The notes beneath the pieces were generated by a model. That model worked only from the letters and a program-made list of their open reading frames with translations, was not told the DNA's origin and searched no databases. From positions 1 through 11,607 of the forward strand of contig CALFIA010000373.1 in the NCBI GenBank assembly GCA_937876275.1: 11,607 bases of DNA, read 5' to 3'. The DNA comes from an uncultured Actinomycetes bacterium (lineage in GTDB: Bacteria > Actinomycetota > Actinomycetes > S36-B12). Positions 1 to 5,687 of this stretch are shown here, piece by piece (the first letter of the stretch is position 1; every line of letters begins with the position of its first letter). A program made the position numbers and the translations under genes.

Positions 1-832
1 GTGGTTGACCTTGGGAAACCCAAGTGAAGCCGTCGCTACTGAGTACGACATCACCGCCATCCGCGACTGCCATGAAATTCCCACCGCCGAACGTCACGGC
101 TTTCCAGCTCGCCGCTGGCATGTTGGTGGCAGGCGTCCAGCTGATTCCGTCGGTGCTCACGTAGGCCCGAGCCGCGCTGGTGCTGTCGACGATCACGAAG
201 ACGCCGTTTCCGAATGCAATGTCGTATGCAGTCGTGAGCCCACTTGTCCGTTGTGTCCACGTGTCTCCGTCAGTGGACGTAGAGACCTGGCCGTAGTTGT
301 CTACCTCGACGAAAGTTCCATTTCCGAAAGCGACGCCAGCGGCGTTGTTTCGTGCACCAGTCGTGATGAAGTCCCAGGTGACACCGTCCGCGCTCCAGGC
401 CGCTCCAGGCCCTCCGTTTGTGCTTGCGACAGTGACGTAGACGCCATTGCCGTAAGCGATGCTGGTGTAACTCTGAGTGAGGGAGGACGTTCGACCTGTC
501 CAGGTCAGACCGTCAGGACTGGTGAGAACGTTGCAGCAGCTCATTCCGCCACCGGTGACCGCCACGAATTGTCCACCCGCGTAGATCACGTCGTTGATCA
601 GGCGAGACTGCCCTGTTGATAGCGGAGAGAACGAGAGACCGTCGATGCTCGTGAAACCGCCGCCACTTGAATCACTCAAGATGACGTAGCGCCCGTTTCC
701 GTACGCAGCCGACGTAGAGCTGGTTGATCCGGTCGCGGGGATTGTCCAGCCAAGTGAATCGGCGTGTGCCGGAGGCGCCGCCAGTGCAATCGGCCCTGCC
801 AGCAAGCCCATCACGAGGAGAACGCGGCGCAT
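1..832 (-). CDS. Secreted repeat protein, probable beta-propeller (C-terminus off the left edge)
   Basis: The minus-strand frame stays open from ATG at 832 to the window edge, giving 277 residues without a stop. The N-terminus is a clear signal peptide: MRR, a hydrophobic stretch to about residue 19, and an A-H-A site before residue 25. The rest is a tandem repeat of 39-43 residues with the pattern (S/T)xDGxxW(T) followed by an xAYGNGxFVxV-type strand; the DG positions fall near residues 65, 108, 150, 189, 229 and 268. Such repeats occur in sialidase/BNR-like and related beta-propellers, so an extracellular propeller is likely, but no catalytic residues can be assigned and I do not know its function. 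Adjacent Cys99-Cys100 is unusual. No Shine-Dalgarno precedes the ATG; a TAGCGT box 7 nt upstream suggests a leaderless transcript. Codons use more A/T endings (GGA, ACA, AGT, TCA) than the central genes, which may mean transfer. Confidence 0.8.
   Translation of the reverse strand, partial: MRRVLLVMGLLAGPIALAAPPAHADSLGWTIPATGSTSSTSAAYGNGRYVILSDSSGGGFTSIDGLSFSPLSTGQSRLINDVIYAGGQFVAVTGGGMSCCNVLTSPDGLTWTGRTSSLTQSYTSIAYGNGVYVTVASTNGGPGAAWSADGVTWDFITTGARNNAAGVAFGNGTFVEVDNYGQVSTSTDGDTWTQRTSGLTTAYDIAFGNGVFVIVDSTSAARAYVSTDGISWTPATNMPAASWKAVTFGGGNFMAVADGGDVVLSSDGFTWVSQGQP
391..410. repeat. Exact 10-bp tandem duplication inside the secreted repeat gene
   Basis: CGCTCCAGGC occurs twice in a row. Ten is not a multiple of three, so gain or loss of one copy would shift the reading frame of the secreted protein. 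With only two copies, slippage should be rare. Confidence 0.5.
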
Positions 833-839
833 GCGGATG

Positions 840-845
840 ACGCTA
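840..845 (-). promoter_or_regulatory. Candidate -10 box for a leaderless start of the secreted repeat protein
   Basis: TAGCGT on the minus strand lies 7 nt before the ATG at 832, matching the actinobacterial TANNNT -10 pattern. No Shine-Dalgarno and no clear -35 are seen. If used, transcription would start at or next to the A of the ATG. Confidence 0.35.
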
Positions 846-883
846 GCAGTGTTCGAAGCGGCTGGAGAGACGTCTGGAGCGAG

Positions 884-1945
884 TCAACGTGAACGTATGA
901 CGATGTCGGCGGCGTCGCGGAATCGCGAGTTGGCCCAGAGCTGATTGCCGTCTTGCACGGTGAAGCCGGTCAAGGATGGCTTCACTCCATCGAAGATGGC
1001 GGTCGACGGTGACTCCATGAGAAGTGCCCACTCGCGGCGGAGGAAGTGCTCTTGCAGCATCCCCTCGACATAACGATTGTGGGTGCCCACCGCGAGGAAG
1101 CGCACGCGCTGCTCGATGAGGTCGTTGGCCGGGAGAACTACCTCGAGCTCTTGGCCCTGCAGGTCAACATGCATCAGATCGACTGCGGCGGCGTCGCCGA
1201 CAAGGGTCTCAAGAGTCACTGTCGGAACGTCGACATGATCGAAGTGAGCGCCGCGGTAGTCCATTGTCCGATCGTGGTCGGTGAGTACTGCTCCGCCCAT
1301 GTCATCGTCCGACAAAGTCGGGAAGCGCAGTGTCGTCTCGGTCGACCAGCAGGCGGCGAGTACGACGAGCATCTCGACGTGATCACGACGCTCGGCAATC
1401 GACTTCGCGATCTGCGCCGGCGTTCCGCTGATCAACTCCGTGGTGATTCCGTTGTCGGCGGCATGCTGCATTGCCCAGTCCGCACGAATCGGGTCAGCCT
1501 CGATAGCGATACCGCGAGCCTTCTTCCCCTGACGCCGCGCGAGAGCAACGCCGCCTACTGTCCATGGAGCCCAGCCGGAGCCAGCCTCGATCACGAAGTA
1601 GTCGTCGCGTTCGTTCGTCAAAGAGAGCGTGAGACCCGCATATTCCTCCGCCTCGGAGCGGTAGCCGTCAGTCGGAATTGGAAGTTCCCTCGAGGTCGTA
1701 CCCGCCAATTCCTGCGGTGCCCACGGCAGCATGGCAATGCGGGTGCGAATGCCGGCCCAGTCGACCAGGAAGACACCCTCATTCTCGGGCAGTTCACTAG
1801 AGCGCACTGACTCGAGGATCTCGGGCATGGCCGCAGGGAGAACGGGCAGATGAAGCCCATTCCCGTACATCGGATACCGCAGGTGCGGTTCCAGCTCTGG
1901 CGGCGAGTCCCCCGGTCGCGTCCGCCGTCTCATCGAAGACAGCAT
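884..1945 (-). CDS. FkbM-family SAM-dependent methyltransferase
   Basis: From the ATG at 1945 the product is 353 residues. The C-terminal two thirds match the FkbM methyltransferase fold: a SAM-binding motif I (V-I-E-A-G-S-G near residue 120), an acidic motif II (AIEADP near 147), and the family hallmark VDLMHVDLQGQE near 255-266, followed by GTHNR near 287. Family members O-methylate sugars or secondary metabolites; the substrate here cannot be inferred. The N-terminal ~100 residues are not recognised. The frame is open upstream to a GTG at 2017, but that start would run through the amt promoter region and adds a low-complexity Arg/Pro segment. The ATG at 1945 has a TATCGT box 6 nt upstream and no Shine-Dalgarno, so it is preferred; ATG 1933 or 1870 are alternatives. 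The secreted repeat protein follows 51 bp downstream on the same strand. A 254-codon plus-strand frame over this gene is a shadow. Confidence 0.85.
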   Translation of the reverse strand: MLSSMRRRTRPGDSPPELEPHLRYPMYGNGLHLPVLPAAMPEILESVRSSELPENEGVFLVDWAGIRTRIAMLPWAPQELAGTTSRELPIPTDGYRSEAEEYAGLTLSLTNERDDYFVIEAGSGWAPWTVGGVALARRQGKKARGIAIEADPIRADWAMQHAADNGITTELISGTPAQIAKSIAERRDHVEMLVVLAACWSTETTLRFPTLSDDDMGGAVLTDHDRTMDYRGAHFDHVDVPTVTLETLVGDAAAVDLMHVDLQGQELEVVLPANDLIEQRVRFLAVGTHNRYVEGMLQEHFLRREWALLMESPSTAIFDGVKPSLTGFTVQDGNQLWANSRFRDAADIVIRSR

Positions 1946-1951
1946 GCGCGC

Positions 1952-1957
1952 ACGATA
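1952..1957 (-). promoter_or_regulatory. Candidate -10 box for the FkbM methyltransferase
   Basis: TATCGT on the minus strand is 6 nt from the ATG at 1945, in the place expected for a leaderless transcript. No ribosome binding site or convincing -35 box is visible. This site is the main reason for choosing the 1945 start. Confidence 0.35.
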
Positions 1958-2031
1958 GTGGCGATGGGGTGCAGTGAGCGGAGAATCTGGCCTAAAGACA
2001 CCTGTTTCATTCCTCACCCTGGGGGGTTGGG

Positions 2032-2067
2032 CATACTTCGTTCGCTCACTTCCTTACCTCTGGGGGA
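2032..2067 (+). promoter_or_regulatory. Candidate amt promoter -10 and ribosome binding site
   Basis: CATACT at 2032-2037 is one base from the vegetative -10 consensus, and would give a leader of roughly 27 nt. GGGGGA at 2062-2067, 3 nt before the GTG, can act as a Shine-Dalgarno and fixes the GTG start at 2071. The -35 is not obvious. A run of six G at 2021-2026 precedes the box. A nitrogen-control operator (GlnR or AmtR) might be expected, but no complete match was found between 1946 and 2070. Confidence 0.35.
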
Positions 2068-2070
2068 TTC

Positions 2071-3399
2071 GTGGAACCGATCAACGCCGGCGATACCGCC
2101 TGGGTGCTCATCTCAGGCGCGCTCGTCATGCTCATGACCCCGGGCCTTGCCCTGTTCTACGGCGGCATGGTGCGCGCGAAGAGCGCCCTGAACATGCTGA
2201 TGATGAGTTTCACCGCATTGGGCGTCGTCACGATCGTCTGGATCACGATCGGCTACACCCTCGCCTTCGGCACCGATACCTCAGGCGGATTCATCGGTGA
2301 CCTCAGGCAGATCGGCCTCGTCGACACCCTCGACCAGACTGTTGGCGCGCCAGGACACAAGATCCCGATGCTCGCCTTCGTGATGTTCCAGCTCACTTTC
2401 GCTGTTGTGACCACTGCGTTGCTCTCCGGCGCGATTGCTGACCGAACTAAATTCAGTGCCTGGATCGTCTTCGTCATCGCGTGGAGCCTGCTGGTCTACG
2501 TGCCCGCAGCGCACTGGGCGTTCAGCTTCGATGGCGGCCAGGGTGGCTGGATTGGCGATCGCCTCGGAGCACTTGATTTCGCCGGCGGTACTGCAGTCGA
2601 GATCAACTCAGGTGCCTCGGCACTTGCCCTTGCGCTCGTGGTCGGGCACCGAATTGGGTTCCGCAAGGATCCGATGCGTCCCCACAACCTTCCGCTCGTC
2701 CTTCTCGGCGCCGGTCTCCTGTGGTTCGGCTGGCTCGGCTTCAATGCCGGCTCTGCACTCGCCGCAAACGGCACTGCCGCAGTCGCGATGATCAACACGC
2801 AGATCGCGGCGGCGACAGGCGCACTTGCCTGGATTGCCTACGAGAAGGTGAAAGACGGAAAGGCGACGACACTCGGTATTGCCTCCGGCGCTGTGGCGGG
2901 CGCAGTGGCGATCACGCCCGCGTGTGGATTCGTCACGCCACTCGGGGCACTCGTGATCGGTCTGCTCGCAGGCGTGATCTGCGCATGGGCGGTGAGTCAG
3001 AAGTACCGCCTCGGCTTCGACGATTCACTCGACGTCGTTGGCGTGCATGGCGTGGGTGGCTTCGTCGGGATGATCGCGATCGGCCTCTTCGCCGCGGTGA
3101 TCGCGAATCCTGCGGGCGCGAATGGGCTCTTCTATGGCGGCGGCTTCGGCTTACTCGGCAAGCAGCTCATTGCGTCAATTGCCATGGCGATATTCGCCTT
3201 CGTCGCTACCTGGATTATTGCCACGGTGATCATGAAGACGATGGGCTTCCGTGCGCAACCGGAGGACGAGATCGCAGGCCTCGACACCACGCAGCACGCG
3301 GAGTCGGCGTACGACCTCGCGGGTGTGGCGGGCGGCGGGCTCGTCGGCGGCTCGCACCCTCTCTCAGCACTTCGCCGGCACCATGATGAGGAGAACTGA
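2071..3399 (+). CDS. amt: Ammonium transporter (Amt/MEP family) with Glu at the first twin-His position
   Basis: A 442-residue integral membrane protein with about eleven hydrophobic segments, moving ammonium/ammonia into the cell as a trimer. Amt hallmarks are clear: TPGLALFYGGMVRAKSALNM at 23-42, the F-A-V-V-T motif with F110 (gate Phe, AmtB F107), D169 in LDFAGGT (AmtB D160), GFNAGS at 223-228, and VGVHGVGG with H326 (AmtB H318). The first pore histidine (AmtB H168) is replaced by E177, codon GAG at 2599-2601, within GGTAVEINSG. The place of AmtB W148 holds F151 by eye alignment. The tail ends in a polar 40-residue stretch that could contact PII. The start is GTG with GGGGGA just upstream. 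The stop overlaps the glnK start (TGATG), so the two are translationally coupled. Function in ammonium transport is well supported; the effect of the Glu on pH dependence or selectivity is inference. Confidence 0.96.
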   Translation: MEPINAGDTAWVLISGALVMLMTPGLALFYGGMVRAKSALNMLMMSFTALGVVTIVWITIGYTLAFGTDTSGGFIGDLRQIGLVDTLDQTVGAPGHKIPMLAFVMFQLTFAVVTTALLSGAIADRTKFSAWIVFVIAWSLLVYVPAAHWAFSFDGGQGGWIGDRLGALDFAGGTAVEINSGASALALALVVGHRIGFRKDPMRPHNLPLVLLGAGLLWFGWLGFNAGSALAANGTAAVAMINTQIAAATGALAWIAYEKVKDGKATTLGIASGAVAGAVAITPACGFVTPLGALVIGLLAGVICAWAVSQKYRLGFDDSLDVVGVHGVGGFVGMIAIGLFAAVIANPAGANGLFYGGGFGLLGKQLIASIAMAIFAFVATWIIATVIMKTMGFRAQPEDEIAGLDTTQHAESAYDLAGVAGGGLVGGSHPLSALRRHHDEEN

Positions 3400-3737
3400 T
3401 GAAGCTCGTGACTGCAATCATCAAGCCGTTCAAGCTCGAAGAGGTCAAGGATGCGCTCACGGCAATCGGCATCACGGGCCTGACTGTTTCCGAGGCAAGT
3501 GGCTTCGGCCGCCAGCGCGGCCACGTCGAGGTCTACCGCGGCGCTGAGTACACCGTTGATCTCGTTCCGAAGGTTCGCGTCGAGGTGCTCGCTGATGACG
3601 ACATCGTCGACCGCGCTGTTGATGCGATCGTCATTGCCGCCCGCACTGATCGCATCGGTGATGGCAAGGTCTGGGTCACTCCGGTCGACCGCATTGTTCG
3701 CGTGCGGACGGGTGAGCAAGGACCCGACGCGATCTAG
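3399..3737 (+). CDS. glnK: PII nitrogen regulatory protein
   Basis: 112 residues, the usual PII length. PII proteins are trimers that bind ATP/ADP and 2-oxoglutarate; GlnK blocks the Amt pore when nitrogen is plentiful. The T-loop reads GFGRQRGHVEVYRGAEY at 35-51, keeping Y46 and Y51; in actinobacteria Y51 is the adenylylation site. The B-loop/ATP region includes G87, G89 and K90 (IGDGKVWV), and R101 and R103 of the C-loop are present. Translation starts inside the amt stop codon, with GAGGAGA just before it serving as ribosome binding site. In many actinobacteria glnD follows amt-glnK; here a Rieske protein gene follows instead, so any modifying enzyme must be encoded elsewhere. No terminator is seen after the stop. 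Confidence 0.97.
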   Translation: MKLVTAIIKPFKLEEVKDALTAIGITGLTVSEASGFGRQRGHVEVYRGAEYTVDLVPKVRVEVLADDDIVDRAVDAIVIAARTDRIGDGKVWVTPVDRIVRVRTGEQGPDAI

Positions 3738-3760
3738 TTCCCGTGCATGCGTCCCGAACC

Positions 3761-3776
3761 CGACTAAAGTCGCAGC
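3761..3776 (+). promoter_or_regulatory. Leaderless promoter -10 within a small inverted repeat, before the Rieske gene
   Basis: TAAAGT at 3765-3770 is followed by six bases and then the ATG at 3777, with no Shine-Dalgarno, the arrangement expected for a leaderless actinobacterial mRNA. The box lies inside a 5-bp inverted repeat, CGACT-AA-AGTCG (3761-3772), which could be coincidence or a repressor half-site pair. Confidence 0.45.
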
Positions 3777-4223
3777 ATGGAGCGCAGAGCAGTGCTCACG
3801 TCCGGAGCAGTGAGCGCCGGTGTCGGCGTTGCGGCTGTCACCTTGGCTGCCTGTGGAGGGAGTTCAGGGTCATCCAGTTCTGCAAGTTCGGCAGCCACCC
3901 CGGCCGCGGCCGCACCTGCCGGCGCCGGGCAGATTGCCAAGGTCTCTGACGTTCCCGTCGGGTCCGTCTTCGCCTTCCAGGATCCCCAGGGAGGCCCTGC
4001 CTTCCTCCTTCAGCCAACAGCGGGCACTTTCTTGGCGTACAGCGGTATCTGCACCCACAACGGCTGCACCGTGGGTTATGACGAGGGAGCAGCCGAATTC
4101 GCCTGCCCGTGCCATGGCGCCCGTTTCGAGGTGGCTACCGGTGAGCCGGTGCAAGGTCCGGCTCAACGCCCCCTGACCAAAATCGCCGTTGCCGAATCCG
4201 GTGGAGTCATCAACTACGCCTAG
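3777..4223 (+). CDS. Rieske [2Fe-2S] domain lipoprotein
   Basis: 148 residues. The N-terminus has an RR pair (residues 3-4), a hydrophobic stretch and an L-A-A-C lipobox with C26, so it looks exported (possibly by Tat) and lipid-anchored outside the membrane. A Ser/Ala/Pro-rich linker runs from about 27 to 50. The Rieske domain follows: C92-T-H94-N-G-C97 and C110-P-C112-H113. C92, H94, C110 and H113 should bind the 2Fe-2S cluster, while C97 and C112 form the disulfide typical of the high-potential Rieske type. The domain is about 95 residues, shorter than in bc1 Rieske subunits, and no cytochrome b or c gene is adjacent, so it is probably a small standalone electron carrier of the kind annotated as 'Rieske (2Fe-2S) protein' in actinobacteria. 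Partner unknown; ndh lies 98 bp downstream. Confidence 0.93.
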   Translation: MERRAVLTSGAVSAGVGVAAVTLAACGGSSGSSSSASSAATPAAAAPAGAGQIAKVSDVPVGSVFAFQDPQGGPAFLLQPTAGTFLAYSGICTHNGCTVGYDEGAAEFACPCHGARFEVATGEPVQGPAQRPLTKIAVAESGGVINYA

Positions 4224-4266
4224 TTTCGGTGCTTTTCGTCGTGTAAGCGATTTCAGTCCGATGGCC

Positions 4267-4272
4267 TAGACT
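4267..4272 (+). promoter_or_regulatory. Candidate -10 box for ndh
   Basis: TAGACT sits in CCTAGACTT, a 9-base string repeated exactly in front of the hydrolase-OsmC operon (5627-5635). Transcription would begin near 4278-4280, giving a leader of about 42-44 nt. No clear TTGACA-like -35 is seen. Confidence 0.45.
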
Positions 4273-4277
4273 TTGCC

Positions 4278-4293
4278 GGAGGCGAGAGCCTCC
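4278..4293 (+). promoter_or_regulatory. Stem-loop with GNRA-type loop in the ndh leader
   Basis: GGAGGC-GAGA-GCCTCC is a perfect 6-bp stem closed by a GNRA-type tetraloop. If transcription starts 6-8 nt after the TAGACT box, this hairpin forms the very 5' end of the ndh mRNA and could protect it from decay. It buries a GGAGG that would otherwise be a strong ribosome site. It could instead help terminate the Rieske transcript, but no T-run follows. Confidence 0.45.
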
Positions 4294-4298
4294 TTCAG

Positions 4299-4325
4299 AT
4301 GTCGAACAAGGGCTGGGTTTCATGA
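4299..4325 (+). other. Possible 8-codon leader ORF overlapping the ndh start
   Basis: ATG at 4299 opens a frame M-S-N-K-G-W-V-S ending in TGA at 4323-4325, which overlaps the ndh ATG (4322-4324) in an ATGA junction. It could couple translation into ndh, whose own ribosome site is weak. There is no Shine-Dalgarno at normal spacing for the mini-ORF, and a frame this short can arise by chance. Confidence 0.2.
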
Positions 4326-5539
4326 GCAATCGTCACGTCGTGATCGTGGGAGCCGGTTTCGGCGGACTGCGCTGCGCTCGTGAGCTCGCCGGCAGCGAGG
4401 GCGTCGACATCACGGTTATCGATCGCAACCCGTACCAGCTTTTCGCGCCCCTGCTCTATCAGGTGGCAACCGCTGGTCTGCCTGAGGACGACATCGCCTA
4501 CCCGGTTCGCGCAGCCATTCCAGGCGTCGCTTTCAAGCGCGGCGAAGTCGTGCGCATCGATACCGAGGCCAAGACCTTGCGCATGGACGACGGCAACGTC
4601 CTCCATTTCGACGATCTGGTTCTCGCTACCGGCAGCGTCGGCACGACATTCGGCGTTCCAGGCGTCGCCGAGAACGCCCTTCAGATGAAGTCCATTCCTC
4701 AGGCTCGTGTCATTCGCAGCCGACTCCTGCAGACCTACGAAGAGGTCGAGATCGGGCATCTTCCGAAGGAAGCTCTCCGCGTTGTCGTGGTGGGCGGCGG
4801 ACCAACGGGAGTCGAGGTGTCTGGCGCCGTAGCCGAGTTGCAGAAGCGCATGTCTGCAGAGTTTCCTGAACTCGCCAAGAACGCGGCGGTCACGCTCGTC
4901 GAAGCCGGCCCGCGTCTTCTCCCCTCATTCACAGAGAAGTCCAGCGCCCATGCCAAGAGCGAGCTCGAAGAGCTTGGTGTCACGGTGCTCGTCGACGCAG
5001 CGGTCGACCGCATGTACCCGACAGATGTTCACCTCAAGAGCGGCGAGGTGCTGCCTGCAGGCACCATCGTGTGGGCGGCCGGTGTTGCGGCACCAGAGCA
5101 ATGGGCGTCACTCGGTATCGCTGACCGAGCCAATCGACTTTCCGTCAACGAGAACCTGCAGTTGTGCGAGGGAGTGTGGGTGGTCGGCGACACCGCAAGC
5201 CTTCCCGGCCCTGATGGACGTCCGCTGCCGATGATCGCGCCGGTCGCGATGCAGATGGGCCGTCACGTGGCCAAGCAGATCAAGGCACTCGAGGAGGGCA
5301 AGCCGCTTACGCCGTTCTCCTACAAGGACAAGGGTCAAATGGCGACCATCGGCCGCCGTCGAGCAGTCGTCGAGATGCCTAACGGCATCAAGCTTCATGG
5401 CACCAGTGCCTGGCTGACCTGGCTTGCACTGCACGTGTTCTACCTCGCTGGCGGCCGCAACCGCGTGAGTGTTGTCGCCGACTGGATGTGGAATTACATC
5501 GCCTGGGGAATCGGTCCGCGTCGAACCGTTATCGACTGA
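4322..5539 (+). CDS. ndh: Type II NADH:quinone oxidoreductase (NDH-2)
   Basis: 405 residues, the normal NDH-2 length. It passes electrons from NADH to the quinone pool on the cytoplasmic face of the membrane without pumping protons. The FAD-binding Rossmann motif G-A-G-F-G-G is at 10-15 and the NADH-binding motif G-G-G-P-T-G at 158-163; the second FAD motif is VVGD at 287-290. The quinone-site signature NPYQLFAPLLYQVAT is at 36-50, and YKDKGQMATIGRRRAVVE at 334-351 is typical of bacterial NDH-2. The last 45 residues hold the aromatic-rich membrane-attachment helices (HVFYLAGGRNRV...WMWNY). No other start fits the FAD motif better; the upstream AAGGGCTGGG is only a weak ribosome site. The gene has its own likely promoter and is separated by 148 bp from the next operon. 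Confidence 0.95.
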   Translation: MSNRHVVIVGAGFGGLRCARELAGSEGVDITVIDRNPYQLFAPLLYQVATAGLPEDDIAYPVRAAIPGVAFKRGEVVRIDTEAKTLRMDDGNVLHFDDLVLATGSVGTTFGVPGVAENALQMKSIPQARVIRSRLLQTYEEVEIGHLPKEALRVVVVGGGPTGVEVSGAVAELQKRMSAEFPELAKNAAVTLVEAGPRLLPSFTEKSSAHAKSELEELGVTVLVDAAVDRMYPTDVHLKSGEVLPAGTIVWAAGVAAPEQWASLGIADRANRLSVNENLQLCEGVWVVGDTASLPGPDGRPLPMIAPVAMQMGRHVAKQIKALEEGKPLTPFSYKDKGQMATIGRRRAVVEMPNGIKLHGTSAWLTWLALHVFYLAGGRNRVSVVADWMWNYIAWGIGPRRTVID

Positions 5540-5546
5540 GCCATCT

Positions 5547-5575
5547 GCCTGAATGATTGCCTGATTCGTTCATGC
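5547..5575 (+). terminator. Weak hairpin after ndh, possible terminator
   Basis: TGAATGA (5550-5556) pairs with TCGTTCA (5566-5572) with one G-T wobble, and GC/GC pairs extend it past one mismatch. No T-run follows, so intrinsic termination is doubtful. The same stretch contains an imperfect 12-bp tandem repeat beginning TGCCTGA. Confidence 0.25.
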
Positions 5576-5628
5576 CTACCAGCGTCTTTCCCGTGCCCTT
5601 CGCGTCTGTCGGCATGACGTCGCACCCC

Positions 5629-5634
5629 TAGACT
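5629..5634 (+). promoter_or_regulatory. Candidate -10 box of the hydrolase-OsmC/permease operon
   Basis: TAGACT within CCTAGACTT, identical to the nine bases in front of ndh. It predicts a leader of about 48 nt. AGAAGGG at about 5674-5680 gives a good ribosome site 7 nt before the ATG at 5688. No clear -35 element. Confidence 0.4.
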
Positions 5635-5687
5635 TCCTGCATCTCTTCGACCACCATTCGGCGGTCAATCGTGCAGAAGGGCTTCGC

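Noticed and set aside
5..619. 204-codon plus-strand frame
   Set aside because: It lies opposite the signal-peptide-bearing repeat gene, whose regular DG-W repeats show the minus strand is the coding one.
1046..1810. 254-codon plus-strand frame
   Set aside because: Antisense to the FkbM methyltransferase, which has clear family motifs; the plus product has no recognisable domain.
2004..2019. GlnR-like site upstream of amt
   Set aside because: A GAAAC half-site exists on the minus strand, but the partner GTNAC at 6-nt spacing is not there (GGGTG instead).
2021..2066. G-quadruplex from G-runs before amt
   Set aside because: The runs at 2021-2030 and 2062-2066 are too far apart for a compact four-run structure.
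3132..3719. 195-codon minus-strand frame across the amt-glnK junction
   Set aside because: Antisense to two well-identified genes; a GC-rich codon shadow.
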